From Perilla frutescens (Eukaryota; Streptophyta; Magnoliopsida; Lamiales; Lamiaceae), in NCBI GenBank assembly GCA_026008535.1, contig BRKX01000009.1, positions 48,667,001 through 48,731,000 of the forward strand: a DNA stretch of 64,000 nucleotides, written 5' to 3'. The notes beneath the pieces were generated by a model that saw only the letters and a list, made by a program, of their open reading frames with translations, had not been told where the DNA came from and did not search any database. Below are positions 44,396 to 57,375 of the stretch, piece by piece. The position numbers and the translations under genes are program-made. Position 1 is the stretch's first letter. The number at the start of each line of letters is the position of its first letter.

Positions 44396-45282
44396 ATAAA
44401 TGCCCAATCCAAGTCAGCAAAAGTTTTATTTTTTTAATTATTTTTCCCACATTGACATCTCTCCCCAAATTTTCCTCCCCCTCTTTGCAACTTTCTTATG
44501 TCTCTCGCCTCTCTACAACAAGAATGAGTGGGTAATTTTTAAGATGTTCCCCATATAGACACATGACAATTAACACTAAGATACTTCTAAAGCTGAAATT
44601 GATGTTTGAAAATTGAAAATTTAACGATTGAAAAAATATGGGTTGTTTGTTCACGTGAAGAATATAAAGAAGGGAGAAGTGAGCATGTTTTGTTTTTTTC
44701 TTCTTTTGTCAATTCTGTTTTTTTGTTGATTTTTTTATTTTGTAATCAATGGCATTTTGATTTAAAGTGAGTAAAATAAATAGTTTTAAAAGTGAATGGG
44801 TAACACTAATTTTGTTAAAATCTTAAGCGGATTAACATAGCCAAGTCAAATACAACATTAAGAGCTTCTCCGACGTATAGCTATTTCTAGAGCAAAATTT
44901 GAAGAATATGTGCTCCAACAGCAGTTGTATACTTTACTGGGAAATAAGGAGCGACGCAATGCTGCTGTATTTCTCCAGCAGCACTGTAGCAGTGGTTATA
45001 TCACTATTCAATTTTTTTTTCTTTTTTTATCTTATCCTTTTATTTATTTATTTCTTTAAAATATTGAAATACAAAATTGTATATCAAATTAAAATGACAT
45101 CAAATAAGAAGGATCATGTTTTTTTAATGTTAAAATTAAAATGACATTTAATAAAATTACATAATAAAACTACTAAATATAAAAATATTGAAAATAGAAT
45201 TAAAGCACTGAAAATACAAATAAAGCATTAAAAATACTAATGAAGCATTGAAAATATAAATAAAGCAATACAATAATATTTT
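44396..45282. other. AT-rich sequence, possible PIF/Harbinger left end
   Basis: From about 44862 the sequence 'taagagcttctccgacg' resembles the start of PIF/Harbinger-like plant elements. No gene or matching right end was found. Confidence 0.3.
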
Positions 45283-45845
45283 CTAATAATCAGACAGACC
45301 ACTTCCGCTTTCTCCAACATCTGGAAAATCCATTCTAAACGTGTTAAAAATAGAGTTGGCTTGTAGTTCTTGCCTCCACTTTCGCATAATTGTGTGTTGC
45401 TCCAATCGAATAAATTCACTTCGTGTTGGATCAGCAACAGTGTCGAGATTGGTTGGTAAAATTTTGTTATCTCTCTTTAATTCATCTAGGCGTTGTTTAC
45501 GCCTTTTGAACTTCTGATTTTTCTTTCCCCAACTCTATTTTTTTCATCTGCATCTCAAGAAAAAGATGTTTTTTTTTGCGTTTGAATTTGCAATTAGTTC
45601 ACGCAAATTTTCATTTTCTTTCTTGAAGGTATTTATTGCACTAGAGGCATCTTCTTACTGTTTCCTCTTTAATTTGGACTTCTTGACACCCTCTGGTCGC
45701 TTGGATGAACTACCAATATCACTACTTAAAAAATTAATATCGAAATCGGACAATAAATCATAAGGAGAGTTCGGAATATTTTCTTCTACAAATGAAGAGA
45801 CTCTCCCTACAATTCCAACTTGCACAAATCTTTTAGCATAGACCT
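45283..45845 (-). pseudogene. NAM-associated (Myb/SANT-like) C-terminal domain pseudogene
   Basis: Minus-strand reading gives SSSKRPEGVKKSKLKRK, EDASSAINTFKKENENL, ELGKEKSEVQKA, RLDELKRDNKIL and IRLEQHTIMRKWRQEL, ending GSGLSDY and a stop at 45283. This is the layout of the C-terminal 'NAM-associated' domain of plant Myb/SANT-type proteins often linked with PIF/Harbinger transposons. In-frame stops and at least two frameshifts break it. The N-terminal DNA-binding part is absent. It may be a degraded accessory protein of a Harbinger element (see 44862). Confidence 0.65.
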
Positions 45846-46809
45846 GTAATACTCAAATTTTTATTATCTAAATTTAATTTAAAATATAAAAATAATGGTT
45901 AAAATAGGCCCAATACTCTTCTATTTTATTTATTTTGCATGTTGCCCAAATGCCTAGATTTAGGTATTTTAATATTGAGGCCCAAATATATGTGCTTTTT
46001 AGCCCATTCGCGTTTTAATTATTTCTGAGGCCTATCGTTATCGAAACGAGGCGACTAAATATGGTATATGATAGTGTTTGTCAATACAAAAATATAGAAC
46101 TTGATTTCACCTTAGATGAACTTCATTTGATCAAGTTATGATTTAATTCTTGATTTAATTAGATTTTAGGGTTTATTTAGGGAGTGGTATAAATACTATT
46201 TTTTCTTCTATTTTAATTCATTGTTGGGGATTCACTTCTAGGTCAGCCCCCATGCCTCCTCTCTCCCTCTCGTCCCCCTCTTCTCCGCTGTCGGAGCCGG
46301 CGCCGCCTGGGCCGTCAGCCTGAATTTTTCTGGCGAGCTCATTCTTAACATGCAGTTATATTTTTGGACTCCCCTCCCTCATCTCTTTCATATTCTTTGA
46401 ATATTTTTGAGAAATTTTAAGGTTTAGGCCTCCGATTTTTTAATCTAAAAATGGGTAAAACCATAGCCTTTCAATACCTCATCTCTTTCTCTATTTTTCA
46501 ATTTTATTTCGATTATAGTATGTATTTGGTGATTTACGGGCTGTTTTGGATTATTTTCTTTAAAGTATGTTATTAATTTTATTTTTAGTGTTCTTGAACA
46601 CTTTAGGAGTTGATTGGTTTGATGATAAAATTAATTCAATTGTGTGTTTGTGTGTGAATCCGTGAGTGTGTGCGTGTGTGTCTTAGGCGTGTATGTGTGT
46701 GTGTGTTATTTTTTATTATTATTATTTTAAAGATCTTTGACATTATTTAATAAAGAGCATATGTTAATTATTAAAATCAGTTTATAAATTTTGAAAATAG
46801 CATTTATCC
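45846..46809. other. intergenic, with a short GC-rich C-run island at 46240-46330
   Basis: No gene recognised. The C-rich island ('ctctccctctcgtcccc', 'gccggcgccgcc') is preceded by 'tataaatac', which looks promoter/5' UTR-like, but no coding frame follows. Confidence 0.4.
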
Positions 46810-47249
46810 TAATGAATATATTTTAGATTTATTAATAAGAGGTTAAGGATTCGAAACCCCTTCATTGTTAGAGTCCAGATTTACAGTTTTAATCATTTTT
46901 ATCTAAAATTATTTTGGACCTTAAATAATTAATATCATCCAATAACTTTAAAAAATGGCACTTAGTTAAATGGTCAGAGTCCAGATTATTATTTGAGAGG
47001 TCTATGTTTACAGTTTTAATCATTTTTATCTAAGATTATTTTGGACCTTATATAATTAATTAATATCATCCAATAACTTTCAAAATTGACACTTAGTTAA
47101 ATGGTTAGAATCCAGATTATTATTTGAGAGGTCTATCTTCGAATCTTGAGGCCAGGTGGTTAGTATTCTAATTGTGATAATCATTTTTATCTAAGATTAT
47201 TTTGGACCTTATATAATTAATATCATCTAATAACTTTAAAAAATTACAG
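46810..47249. repeat. tandem repeat of ~150 bp, about three copies, continuing after 55804
   Basis: Units contain 'ttttaatcatttttatcta', 'attattttggacct', 'aattaatatcatc', 'aataacttt' and 'cttagttaaatgg'. Related sequence resumes right after the nested elements at 55796-55890 ('ttagttaaatggttagaat', 'ctaattgtgatta'), showing that the array was the insertion site. Confidence 0.8.
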
Positions 47250-47929
47250 TTAGTTAAAGGGGCACACTCCTGTTAGACGGTCTAACGGATCCCCTTACGT
47301 TAGACGGATATTATTTGACCCATCAAAGTAGTTCCCCTCCTTTTTCCTTTTCTTTTTGATTTTTTTAATGATTTCCCCCTTCCGTTTTTTAAATTCAATT
47401 TATAATTTCTTTTTTTTTTCTTTTCCAGAAATTAACGTGTTATCTCTCTTCTTCTTCTTTTTTCCAGAAACGTGAGCTCTCTTCTTTTTTTTTTCTTTCC
47501 AAAAACATGTTTTGCTGCTTTTTTTTTACTAGAAACGTGTTTTGCTGTTCTTTTTTTTTTTTTTTCCAGAAACGTGCTGCTCTCTTTTTTTTTCTTCTTT
47601 GACAGTTTTTTCCTTCTTCTTTTTTATGTTTTTTTATAATGATTTTGTTAATGATACTTCATCCGTAATTAATGATACTTCACATCACATCACAATTAAT
47701 GATACTTCACCAGATGAAAGTTATATTTTCATTAAAATGAAAATTACCGATGATTAAGCATTAATTATTAAATTAACAACAGATAAGTATCATTAATTAT
47801 GAAGCATCACTATTGTAATGAGTAGTTACTATTCACTATCATGTTCAAATTTTGAATTGGAACATTTTCTTTTATGTAGCTAATGATTCAATTTTTGAAT
47901 TGTAATATGTTTGAACTGATACTTTTCTT

Positions 47930-48260
47930 TATAATTAGTGATACTTTCTTCTGCAATTAATGATAATTTTCTTTCTAATTAGTGATACTTTCTTCTGCAA
48001 TTAGTGATATTTTTCTTCTAATTACTGATACTTTTTTTCTGCAATTAGTGATACTTTTCTTCTAATTAGTGATACTTTTTTCTGCAATTAGTGATACTTT
48101 CTTCTGCAATTAGTGATACTTTTCTTCTAATTAGTGATACTTCTTTCTGCAATTAGTTATACTTTTCTTTCTAATTAGTGATACTTTCTTCTGCAATTAG
48201 TGATATTTTTCTTCAATTAGTGATACTTTCTTTTGTAATTAGTGATACTTTTTTCCATAG
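47930..48260. repeat. ~21-bp minisatellite inside copy B
   Basis: About 15 imperfect units of 'aattagtgatactttcttctgc' type, interrupted only by small length variants. Confidence 0.85.
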
Positions 48261-48654
48261 TAATGAGACTCCACTTCACCCCATAAATAATGATACTCAT
48301 ATGTGAGTTAATAATACTTCACCTCATAAATAATGATATTTTGGTTAGTGATATACTTCCCTCATAATTAATGAAAAACACACACAAATTTGATCATGAC
48401 CATGAGTTGAAATAGGAGTGTGCAAACGGTCGGTCCGGTCTAGGACCGAACCGAACTAGACGGATCGAACCGACCAATTTAAGTAATATTTTTACCCGGA
48501 CTGGACCGAAATAATATTATGATCGAACCGAGACCAATGGTCGATCGACCGATGTCCGACCGATTATTTTCTTTTTTTTCCCAATTAAATGAGCTGAATA
48601 TTATTACCCGACCAAAGAAAAGAAAACAAGATTACACAGAATAAATTACAAAAA

Positions 48655-51600
48655 TCAGTCTTTATCACATATTCTAAAATATCCTCTACCAAAGAAGTCC
48701 GACTCCACCAAGTCCGCAATGTCTGGAATCGAGTAGTGCCACCAACCCGACGTAAAATGAGTACTAGCCAATTTATCCGCAACCTGAATTCCTTCCCGAT
48801 AAATATGTGAAACTCTGAACTCCAACCCTTGAAGTAATCTCCATACTCTCAACAACCGTGCTTTGATTCTCCATGGAATTAATGATGATTCCTTAGAGAA
48901 CATGCTAACCACAAACATCGAATCAACCTCCAGCCAGATGAATCGCATACCCCTACTGAGTGCAAACTCCAAAGCTAATACCGCACCCCAAATCTCTGCT
49001 TCAAATGCGAACCCGACGCCTAAATTCTCATGAAAACACGCAATAACAGATCCCATATGATTTCTGAGAATACCTCCATAAGCCAAGATACCCGGTGCAC
49101 CCACCGCCGAGCTATCCGTATTGATTTTCACCCAACCTCGAGGTGGAGGGAACCAAACAACCGATTTCAACAAATTTGGGGTTTTAATTCGACCTTTTAC
49201 TCCAGCAGCACAAAGGATAGAAAGATCTTCCATATTATTCTTCATAAAACCCATTTTAGCCGAAATAAACTCCGACTCCCTAAGAGCAATACGCACAGCA
49301 GTCACCATACTAAACCATGAAGGCTTGTACTCATCATAGGTAGCCCTATTTCTGACATTCCATATACTCCACACAAGCGTGATAACCCCGATCCTCCAAA
49401 GAATAGCTATCTGAGAGCTAAACTTGCATTTAACACAAAACGAAATCAGCTCAAAAAAAGAATAAAAATCACGCTCCTCAATCTGGAAGAGATGAAATAG
49501 CCACTGCCAAACTTGCCTTACAACCGAACAACCATAGAAAAGATGATCAAATGTCTCCTCCTCCTTCCGACATAAAATGCAAAATAAAGGGTCGATCGAT
49601 CCCAGCCTTCTAACCTTTTCCATCGTGGGTAATCTGCCTAAAATGGCTCTCCAACAAACAATCGAACGACGAACTGGTATAGCTTGCTGCCATAGCCAAG
49701 TCCCCCACCCAACTGTTGGAAAATGTGATCTGTTACATAGCTTAGCCACCTTCGTCGTCACCGCACCATGAACTGATCTTTTCCAAACCCTTTCATCCTC
49801 TCCCTGTGTGATCGGGGTCTGTATAATGTCCCAGACAATGTCTGGATACGAGAGAATAAAGTCTGTCGTGAAATACCAAACTCCTTCTAGAAGAAAATCA
49901 GCCACCGAGTCTTGCAAATAAGAGTGTGCAGCAACTAGAATATTTAATTTGTCCACAATCCTATATCCCAACCAATTATCCAACCAAAATAAAATGGAGT
50001 TTCCATTCCCTAAAATCAAATGCGAACCCTCCACCAACTCCTTCATCTCTCCTTTAATATTCTGCCAAATCGATGATCCCGATTTTTTCTTAATAACATG
50101 GTAAGAATGATTTAAGTATCGACGTCTGAATAATGAATAGACCTCAGCTGAATTAGTTAGCACCTTCCAAGCCAATCTCATAACAAGACTCTTACTCAGA
50201 TGTAATAAGGATGTGACTCCAAGACCACCCTCCTCTTTTAATGCACAAACACGTTCCCATGCAACCGCCGATCTCGATGAAACACTAATATCCCACGTCC
50301 AAATAAAATTACGACAAGCCTTCTCGATTGTAGTTAATAGAGACAATGGCCATTTATAAATGAGCATCGAATGCAAGGCAGAACTCACAATAACCGTGTT
50401 AACAAGACACATTCTCCCCGCTATCGATAAAAGTCGACCTTCTCATTTTGAAAACTTAGCTAACACCGCATCTGCAGCCTCTTGAAACACACCCACTTTA
50501 GGAGAATTTTCAAAAATCTGCACACCTAGATATTTGAAAGGGATAGAGCCATTAATGAAGCCTAATACCCTAGAAACCTTAGATTTCACCACACGAGACA
50601 CCCCATTGCCAAAAAACGAGCGAGATTTTGTTGGATTACAAAATTGACCAGAGCAGCAAGCATACTTCTTCAACAGACCAGAAATCAACTTGATATTACC
50701 CCCCGTTGCTTTACAAAATATAATAACATCATCAGCGTAAAGTATATGAGTAGGGAAGCTCATATCACGGCCATAACTCATGGGAACTAGCTCCTTCTTC
50801 AACACTGCCAAAGTAAACGATCTACTGAGCACCTCTTCAGCAATCCCAAATAACAATGGAGATAATGGATCACCTTACCTAACACCTTGCGTACAACCAA
50901 AGTAACCATGAGGTGAACCATTAATAAGCATTGAAAGTCTCGCCGATTTAAGAATATGAGAAATCCATTTTCAAAATTGCAGAGGGAAACCAAATAAATC
51001 CAACACCTTCTCTAAGAAATCCCAGCGCAATGTATCGAAAGCCTTTCGGATATCCACCTTGAAAGCCAAGTTATTTGCCCTCCCTGTTCTATTCAAACAG
51101 TTAACTCCTTCTGAAGCCAAAAGAATTGCATCATGAATATGACGTCCCTCAATGAAACCAAACTGCTGATTCGACACAATAGTTACAGCCACCTGATTCA
51201 ATCTAGTGGCCAAAATTTTTGAGAGGATTTTATAGAGAAAATTTCCCAAAACAATTGGCCTAAAGTCTTCCACTCTACTCGCACTATTTTCCTTTGGAAT
51301 TAAAACTACGAAGTTAGAATTTAATCCCGCAGGAAAATAACCATACTTAAAAAATTCTGCCACTGCGTTATACATATCATCACCAATAATCTCCCAAGCA
51401 ACTTGAAAAAATTTAGCATTAAACCCATCTGGGCCTGCAGCACTATTGATATCCATAGAAAAAACCGCACTTTTCACTTTCTCTATCAATGGCATCCTGA
51501 TCAATTCAATCGATTGCTCTTGAGTGACTAACCTGGGAATCACATCAGCCAGCCAATCCATGTCCATTGACTGGGCATTTGCTAAATTAAACAACCCTTG

Positions 51601-52794
51601 AAAATAATTCACCACATGATCAGATATTTCCTCCATATTCACCACCAAGCGTCCTTCAATATAAAGAGATGACATTCTGGACCGAGCATGAGAACTCTGC
51701 AAAGCCCTGTGAAAATACGCTGTACTTCTGTCCCCATCATTAAGCCACCTGACACGACTTTTCTGCTGAAGGAGACTAGAATGTGCAGATAGCTTTTCAT
51801 TAACTTGAACCTGTATATTAATTTCTCTTTCCATTAACAATTCTGAATACCCCTCTTTTGAAATCTGCTCTTGAATCATGAGCAGGTCCTTTTGCAAAGT
51901 TGAAAGATCACTTTTCACATGACCAAAAGAGTTTACATTCCAATGTTTTTAAACCGGCTTTAGACGCTTTAATTTATTCATGACTAGACGAAGCTTGCTT
52001 CTTGAGCCTTCATGTTCCCTCCAAGATGCCTGAACCACACTAAGGAATGTCTCATGCTCCATCCACATCGATAAAAATCTGAAAGGACGTGGCCCTTTCC
52101 AAGCTTCCAACACACAATTCACAACTAGAGGAGAATGATCCGAACAAATACGCGGCAATAAAGTTGTTGTAACCGAGTCCCAGCTATCTCTAAAAGATGG
52201 TGAAATCAAAACTCGGTCCAAACGACTTTCCACATGTTCCGGTAGAAAACGCCTGCTTGACCAAGAATAAAAGAGACCCCAAGTGGGCACTTCCAACAGA
52301 CCTTGATCATCAATATAATTTTGAAACTCCAGACAAGCACTTCTATTCCTCATCTTAGAGCTCGAAGTCTCATGATTACCTCTGAGTGCATTAAAATCCC
52401 CAAGACAAATAAAATTCCCCTGGAATTTTGCTAAATCCGACCAAAGATCCCTCCTAGCAATATAAGAATTACTTCTATGTACAAATGCCACCATACCTGT
52501 ATGATCATGTTTAACATATGAAAGCACCACACACTGCTCAGAAGAAAACACCACATCTGCTTTCACATTAGCCGCAGTAAAAATCCAAATATTAGAAGAT
52601 TTATACTTTATGACATTTTGAAACAAAGGAGTCAACTGAAGCTGCCTCCAAAATGAATCAAAACGTTTATTGAAATGAGCTTTAGGCTCCAGAATACCCA
52701 ACATATCTGGATGAAAAGATTCACAATGGTTCATTAACATATCTCGGGAAGACTCATTAGAAATCCCGCATACATTCTAAGAAATGAAATTCAT
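48655..52794 (-). pseudogene. LINE ORF2: endonuclease, reverse transcriptase, zinc finger, RNase H
   Basis: A single uninterrupted reading frame with five nonsense codons and no frameshift: about 52777, 51949, 50971, 50881 and 50443. The start ATG is at 52794, four bases from the ORF1 stop. Domains in order: AP-like endonuclease (GILEPKAHFN, GDFNALRG, SDHSPLVVN); reverse transcriptase (PLIEKVKSAVF, AAGPDGFNAKFF, FRPIVLGNFLYKI, FGFIEGRHIHDAI, YADDVIIF near 50737); a zf-RVT region (CWRAILGRLPTMEKV, CILCRKEEETFDHLF, about 49800-49530); and RNase H (KINTDSSA, EAEIWGAVLALEFAL, LEVDSMFVVSMF, REGIQVADKLA). The catalytic residues remain readable, so decay is by point stops only. Confidence 0.93.
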
Positions 52795-52797
52795 CAA

Positions 52798-54494
52798 TCA
52801 AAAAGACAGAGAAGGGGACTCATCCACCCCTGATTTAGAAACAATAGAATCCCCCACTTCTTGATCCATTAGCCCCCATTCCGTGGTGATTTTTGACATA
52901 TTTTTAAGCGCCTCCGTATCAGCATACGAGACCTCAAAATTTGATATTACTTTACCCGAATCTCTTGCTGCTTCAGAGCGGGAACGAATTTCAGCAATTT
53001 TGCCATCAATTGCCGATTTGAGAGATCCATCACCTACGTTCATAGAAGGAGAGTGTTCCCTGCTAGCTGTAGCCAAATCCTACCTCTCCTTACCCACCAA
53101 ACGGGAAGATCTTCTCACAGGCGGTATCGGATGCGTTTTCTTATTCTTCCTTTTTTGCACCGTAGATTCAGCTGCCATAACATGCTGTCTCTGCGGTTCT
53201 TGCGTTTCCTGCCCCTTGACTTGTACATAAGTAGCAACCATCTCCTTCTCTGAAGTCGAGACCCCCTCCTGCAGCGACGCCGGGTTAGGCTCTCCTTCTA
53301 TCGAGGAAACCTCCTGCTCACTCTCCGAATCATACACCTGATTATCCTCCAGCTTCTCCATCTTATTCACCCGAATGCAAAATATCAAATTTATTAGAAA
53401 CCTCAACTGAGTCGTGGTTTTGCATCCCCCCTACCGCATCCTTACCAGCTATAGTCGTTTTACCCCCCTTTTGCACCCATCGCTCCTTGTTTTCATCATC
53501 CTTGATCACAAGGACTGGCTTTGAAAAAATAACACGTTCCTCATCTCCTCTAACTTCTTTAGCCTTTACCTTCCTGCATTTGGAAACCATATGTCCCACC
53601 ACCTGACATGCACTACAAAAAGGAGGCAAATTCTCAAAGTCTAAATCCACAAAAAAAGAAGCCTCTCCACGATCAATCATAACTGAAGTTTGAGGCTGCT
53701 GAGACAAATCAATTTCAATTAAAACTCGAGCAAAATGACCAACACCTCCATGAACTGAATTTCCATCGATTTTTAGCGGCGTACCCACAGCCGTAGCGAT
53801 CTCCACCAACACCTCGTTATGCCAATATTCAAACGGAAGATTATAAACCCTTACCCAAACTTGAGCCAAAGAAGATTGAATTTTATACGGAGTGAAATCC
53901 GGTACCCACTCCCTAATCCTTATCACACCAGGATTGATATTCCAGACCTGCGACGCCCTAACCTTGCGCTGATCTCCATCCACAGAAAATTGTAACGTAA
54001 AAAATCCCTTACCAAGATATATTAGATGCCACGACCCCTTTTGTCTCCCAAATCTGAGAAAGCTTTGCATGCAAATCCCTTATAGGCCAAGGTTTATCCC
54101 CCTTTGATAGCATCAAGCGCCCTATCAACGAGAATTGAAATTTCTCCAACTGATTCTGATACAAATCCTCAGGGATGGAAATAGATGAGAAATCCCCTCT
54201 CTTGACTGGCTGGATTCTATTGAGCGATGTCGTAAACACATCTGGAAATCTAGGTAATAGATTTCGATTCACAATCGATGCAAAAGATGGGCCATGCATC
54301 GGCGAATTATCAGTAACATTCTTTGCAACCCTGGCCGCTAAATTAGGATTTATAGGCTCTTTTCCTAAGGCTCGTGAGGAATCCTTAGAATTATAATCTA
54401 ACACTCGTGATGAATCATTAGATGATGTAGAAACATGCAGACGAGAGGCCTACATATTGTGATTGAGAACGGTCGACGGCGGCGGATTTTCCAT
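52798..54494 (-). pseudogene. LINE ORF1: DUF4283 / CCHC zinc-knuckle RNA-binding protein
   Basis: Starts at ATG 54494 (MENPPPSTVLNHN) with an in-frame TAG at 54450. It continues through a DUF4283-like RNA-binding region (FQFSLIGRLMLSKGDKPWP, then in a shifted frame GSWHLIYLGKGFFTLQF) and a zinc knuckle CSACQVVGHMVSKC, then an acidic tail. Breaks: frameshifts near 54045 and 53370, and a TAG at 53077. It ends at 52798. ORF1 proteins of this type bind LINE RNA to form the retrotransposition particle. It lies just upstream of ORF2 in the usual order. Confidence 0.88.
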
Positions 54495-55804
54495 GATTTA
54501 CGATGAAGAAAACCAAGAGAGAGAAGAGAGCATTTTCAAAAAAAGACATAAAATATATGAAATTGAAGTTTGCAGAATAATTAAATCTAAATATGCTGGA
54601 AGTTTGCCTAATTAAATCTACTAAATAAGTTCCCAGCTGTTGAGCAATCCAACATAAGTTTGGACAAAATTGAGCAATCTACTTGTTGTATATACACTAA
54701 ATCTTGTTGCTGTAAAACACGAAATTATTTACAGAAGCTATTTAACCTATTAAATATTTAATCCTTAATCTACTAAATCAATAATCCAAAAGCTTTGTTA
54801 TCAACGAAATTGTAATACAAAAGCACTATTCCGTAGAAATCATGAGGTGGAAGCTATCAAATCCCTAATCCAATATTTCTTAGAAGTTAGAAATTGTAAT
54901 ACAAAACCAATATCTCTGGACGAATAGGTACTTGGGCGAATGGGATGTCTCGGTGAACTGGACTACAGCGGTAGCGGCGATGATGTCTCAGCGGCGGTGA
55001 TGTAGTGAGTGTCCAGTCGGCGGCAGTCTCAACTCTCAAATCTCGGCAATGATCTCTTAATTGAGTAATGAGTAGGGTTCACCAATTATTGGGTACAGTA
55101 CAAAATAAGAATAACTAGTAAGTATTAAATAAATAAATATAAAATAGTAAAAATCTAAAATAGATGTATGCCTTATGTTCGGTCTATCGGTCTTATCGGT
55201 CCTAAAATCCCCAAGACCGAAACCGACCGAAATTAGCTTCGGTCTCAATTCATAGGACCGAAATCGAATTACATAGAGTGAAAACCGACCGAAATTAGCT
55301 TTTTCGGTCTGTCCGGTTCGGTCCATTCGGTAGGTCCGGTTTTTGCACACCCCTAAGTTGAAATATCAAATGTGAAATAATTTTATTGCGTAATGAGTCA
55401 ATTTACAATTTACAGTAAATCTTTGTTATACATAGAAGATAATGAATGGTAAAGGCCTTAAAGAGTCAAAAATTAAAAATGCTCACATCGTTAACTTAAA
55501 TAATAAAAAAATGAAAAAAGAAAAGAAAAGAAAAAAAAATGATTGGAGAGTTTTGATTAACAAGGCCCACGGGCCTGATCATAAACCAAAGTCCACAAAT
55601 ATATATTGGACTGCAACAGTGACAAACTTAGACGAGCTTTAAATTTGATGAATTTGATGTAACGTTAAAGTCCACGGAAAAAAAAATTACACAAGCGCGC
55701 GAGCTACACGCGCCTGCACATGGAGGTGGGTTTGGGCGAGTTTTGACCCGTCTAACGTAAGAGACCCGTTAGACGGTCTCATACAAGTTTTTGTCTTAGT
55801 TAAA

Positions 55805-56837
55805 TGGTTAGAATCCAGTGTTTAGTGTTCTAATTGTGATTAGGGCCTCAGTGGTTAGTATTCTAATTGTGATTAAGGATCCAGGGTTCAAAACCCCTTT
55901 GATGAAACCATTTAATTAAAGCAGTTTATTTTATATTGTATAAAATCATTTAGTTTAGTGACTAAGGTCTCATTTCTTTATAGTTGTTAAGTCATGTGTT
56001 TAAATTCTTTTGACTATGATTTTATTTATGTATTTATTTAATTTATTTCTTTTCTATTTTATTTAATTGTAGAATTTAATTCAAAATTAAGTATATTATA
56101 TGATATGTGACACTTTATTAGTATATTATTATCTTTTAAACCATTTTATTTAGTCATACGATTTTAATCTATGTGATTAAAATATATTTTTCTCAATCAA
56201 GGACTTGGGTATAGCTTAAAGCTAGGATTACTCATTTAACCTTCAAGCGTCGTCTTTTCGCGACCTTATTCTAAAGACTTACCATTATACCCTTATTTAC
56301 ATTATAGAATAGGTTAATGACATTAATGGGCTTCTAAGTCGTAGTCATTATGTATAGGATAAAACTCGGAGCATCGTAGTTAGAGGACAAATAGAAGAAT
56401 TGCTAAAGCTTAAGCTATTGTTAGCTAACAAAATGAGCTATTCTATCTTTGTAAAGTTGTATCTTTCTAGTTATTAAACTCTGCTTTGTTAAAATTGTAT
56501 AGTATATGACTATCTGTGTTAAGTATTTACATGTTGTTGTATGTTGTCGGAGTCTCATAAACTAACAGTGTGTCAATGTGAGTAGCTACAGTATTGCATG
56601 CTTTATTTGTCATGTCTTATTCATTGTCAAAAGACTAAAATGAATGATTATACTCATTGTTCAACACCAACACCAAACATTAAACAACTTCCTACTTTCT
56701 TTGGGCATAAGGCCTGAGATTGTCTTGCTGTCGAAGCAGCGGTAAAACTGAACTAAGTGCGAAAATAAAAGTGCAGAAATTATAAGGTACGAAGTGTCTC
56801 TCTTTCTAACAATCAAACTAGTATTTAAAGCAATACA
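55805..56837. other. tail of the tandem repeat, then AT-rich intergenic DNA
   Basis: Up to about 55890 this is the flanking tandem repeat. After that I see no gene. Confidence 0.5.
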
Positions 56838-57375
56838 ATGATAAAATCAAGTCCCCAAAAAATGGGGATCTTCAACTGTCTGGCAGATCTCTTGTGCCCC
56901 GCTTCAGCTTGTCTAGATAAGCCTTATCGCCTAGTTTGTTGGATTAATCCCGAAATTTCAGGGATTTTGACTTATCTTCACATACTGATCTCTTCAGCAG
57001 TCTCTATTTGTTCTAACATCCTTCAAACTAGATCAAATTATCCAGCCTTATCTTCTCCCAACAGAATCTTGATTTTTCCACATGTGCCCTCTTCACTGCC
57101 TCTTCTGAATCTGCGCGAGTACTGTGGGCATGAAATCTTCAGCTCAGCTCGATCCTTATCTAATATGGTCACACCATCTCTTTCTGTTCAGATCTTACTG
57201 ATGAAGTTCCCATATGCTCATTTCATCCATTTCAGTAAATTTGAAGGCCAGAATACCTCTTTCGCTAGATTCGACTCTTATCATACCCAAACCACTTTTC
57301 TGGTTCTTTTCCGACATAAAAGACACTAAAAAAGACATTTAGAGCAACTAAAATGATCAGAAAAATACAAAATAA
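56700..57375. other. unrecognised sequence, possible retroelement flank
   Basis: A frame of 163 codons (56838-57329) is open but its peptide is Ser/Leu-rich without motifs I know. The surroundings ('gcagcggtaaaactgaacta', 'ttagagcaactaaaatgat') recall non-coding parts of LTR retroelements. I do not call a gene. Confidence 0.25.

Larger units (their letters stand above)
48570..54540 (-). mobile_element. nearly full-length L1-type LINE
   Basis: Minus-strand element with ORF1 (52798-54494) and ORF2 (48655-52794), a pyrimidine/purine leader before ORF1 (54495-54540), and an A-rich 3' tail at about 48570-48590 (seen as T-rich on the plus strand). Order and domains fit plant L1 LINEs with a C-terminal RNase H. 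A target duplication was not confirmed; 'attttc' at both edges is too short. Confidence 0.9.
48413..55355. mobile_element. hAT-type non-autonomous element interrupted by a LINE
   Basis: An 8-bp target duplication AGTTGAAA (48405-48412 and 55356-55363). The termini TAGGAGTGTGCAAAC and ..TTTTTGCACACCCCTA are inverted repeats. Subterminal regions (48430-48560 and 55170-55345) are dense in 'ggtccggtc'/'gaccgaaccg' words in both orientations. Size and tips fit a hAT MITE or derivative. The only protein-coding content is the LINE on the minus strand, so the hAT itself encodes nothing recognisable. Confidence 0.9.
47259..55795. mobile_element. minisatellite-bearing TIR element, copy B, split by nested insertions
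   Basis: A perfect 9-bp target duplication TTAGTTAAA (47250-47258 and 55796-55804). The left end is GGGGCACACTCCTG and the right end ..TTTTTGTC, with shared 'gttagacggtctaacgg' and 'cgttagacgg' blocks inside. Layout as copy A: a pyrimidine arm (47340-47630), then the 'attagtgatactttcttct' minisatellite (47930-48260). The right purine arm is short or lost (55500-55550). A hAT-type element at 48413-55355 interrupts it. Without that insert the element is about 1.6 kb. The 9-bp duplication supports a Mutator-like affiliation. Confidence 0.9.

Noticed and set aside
56838..57329. 163-codon open frame as a gene
   Set aside because: Composition is Ser/Leu-rich with no recognisable domain, no UTR or splice context, and it abuts a LINE remnant.
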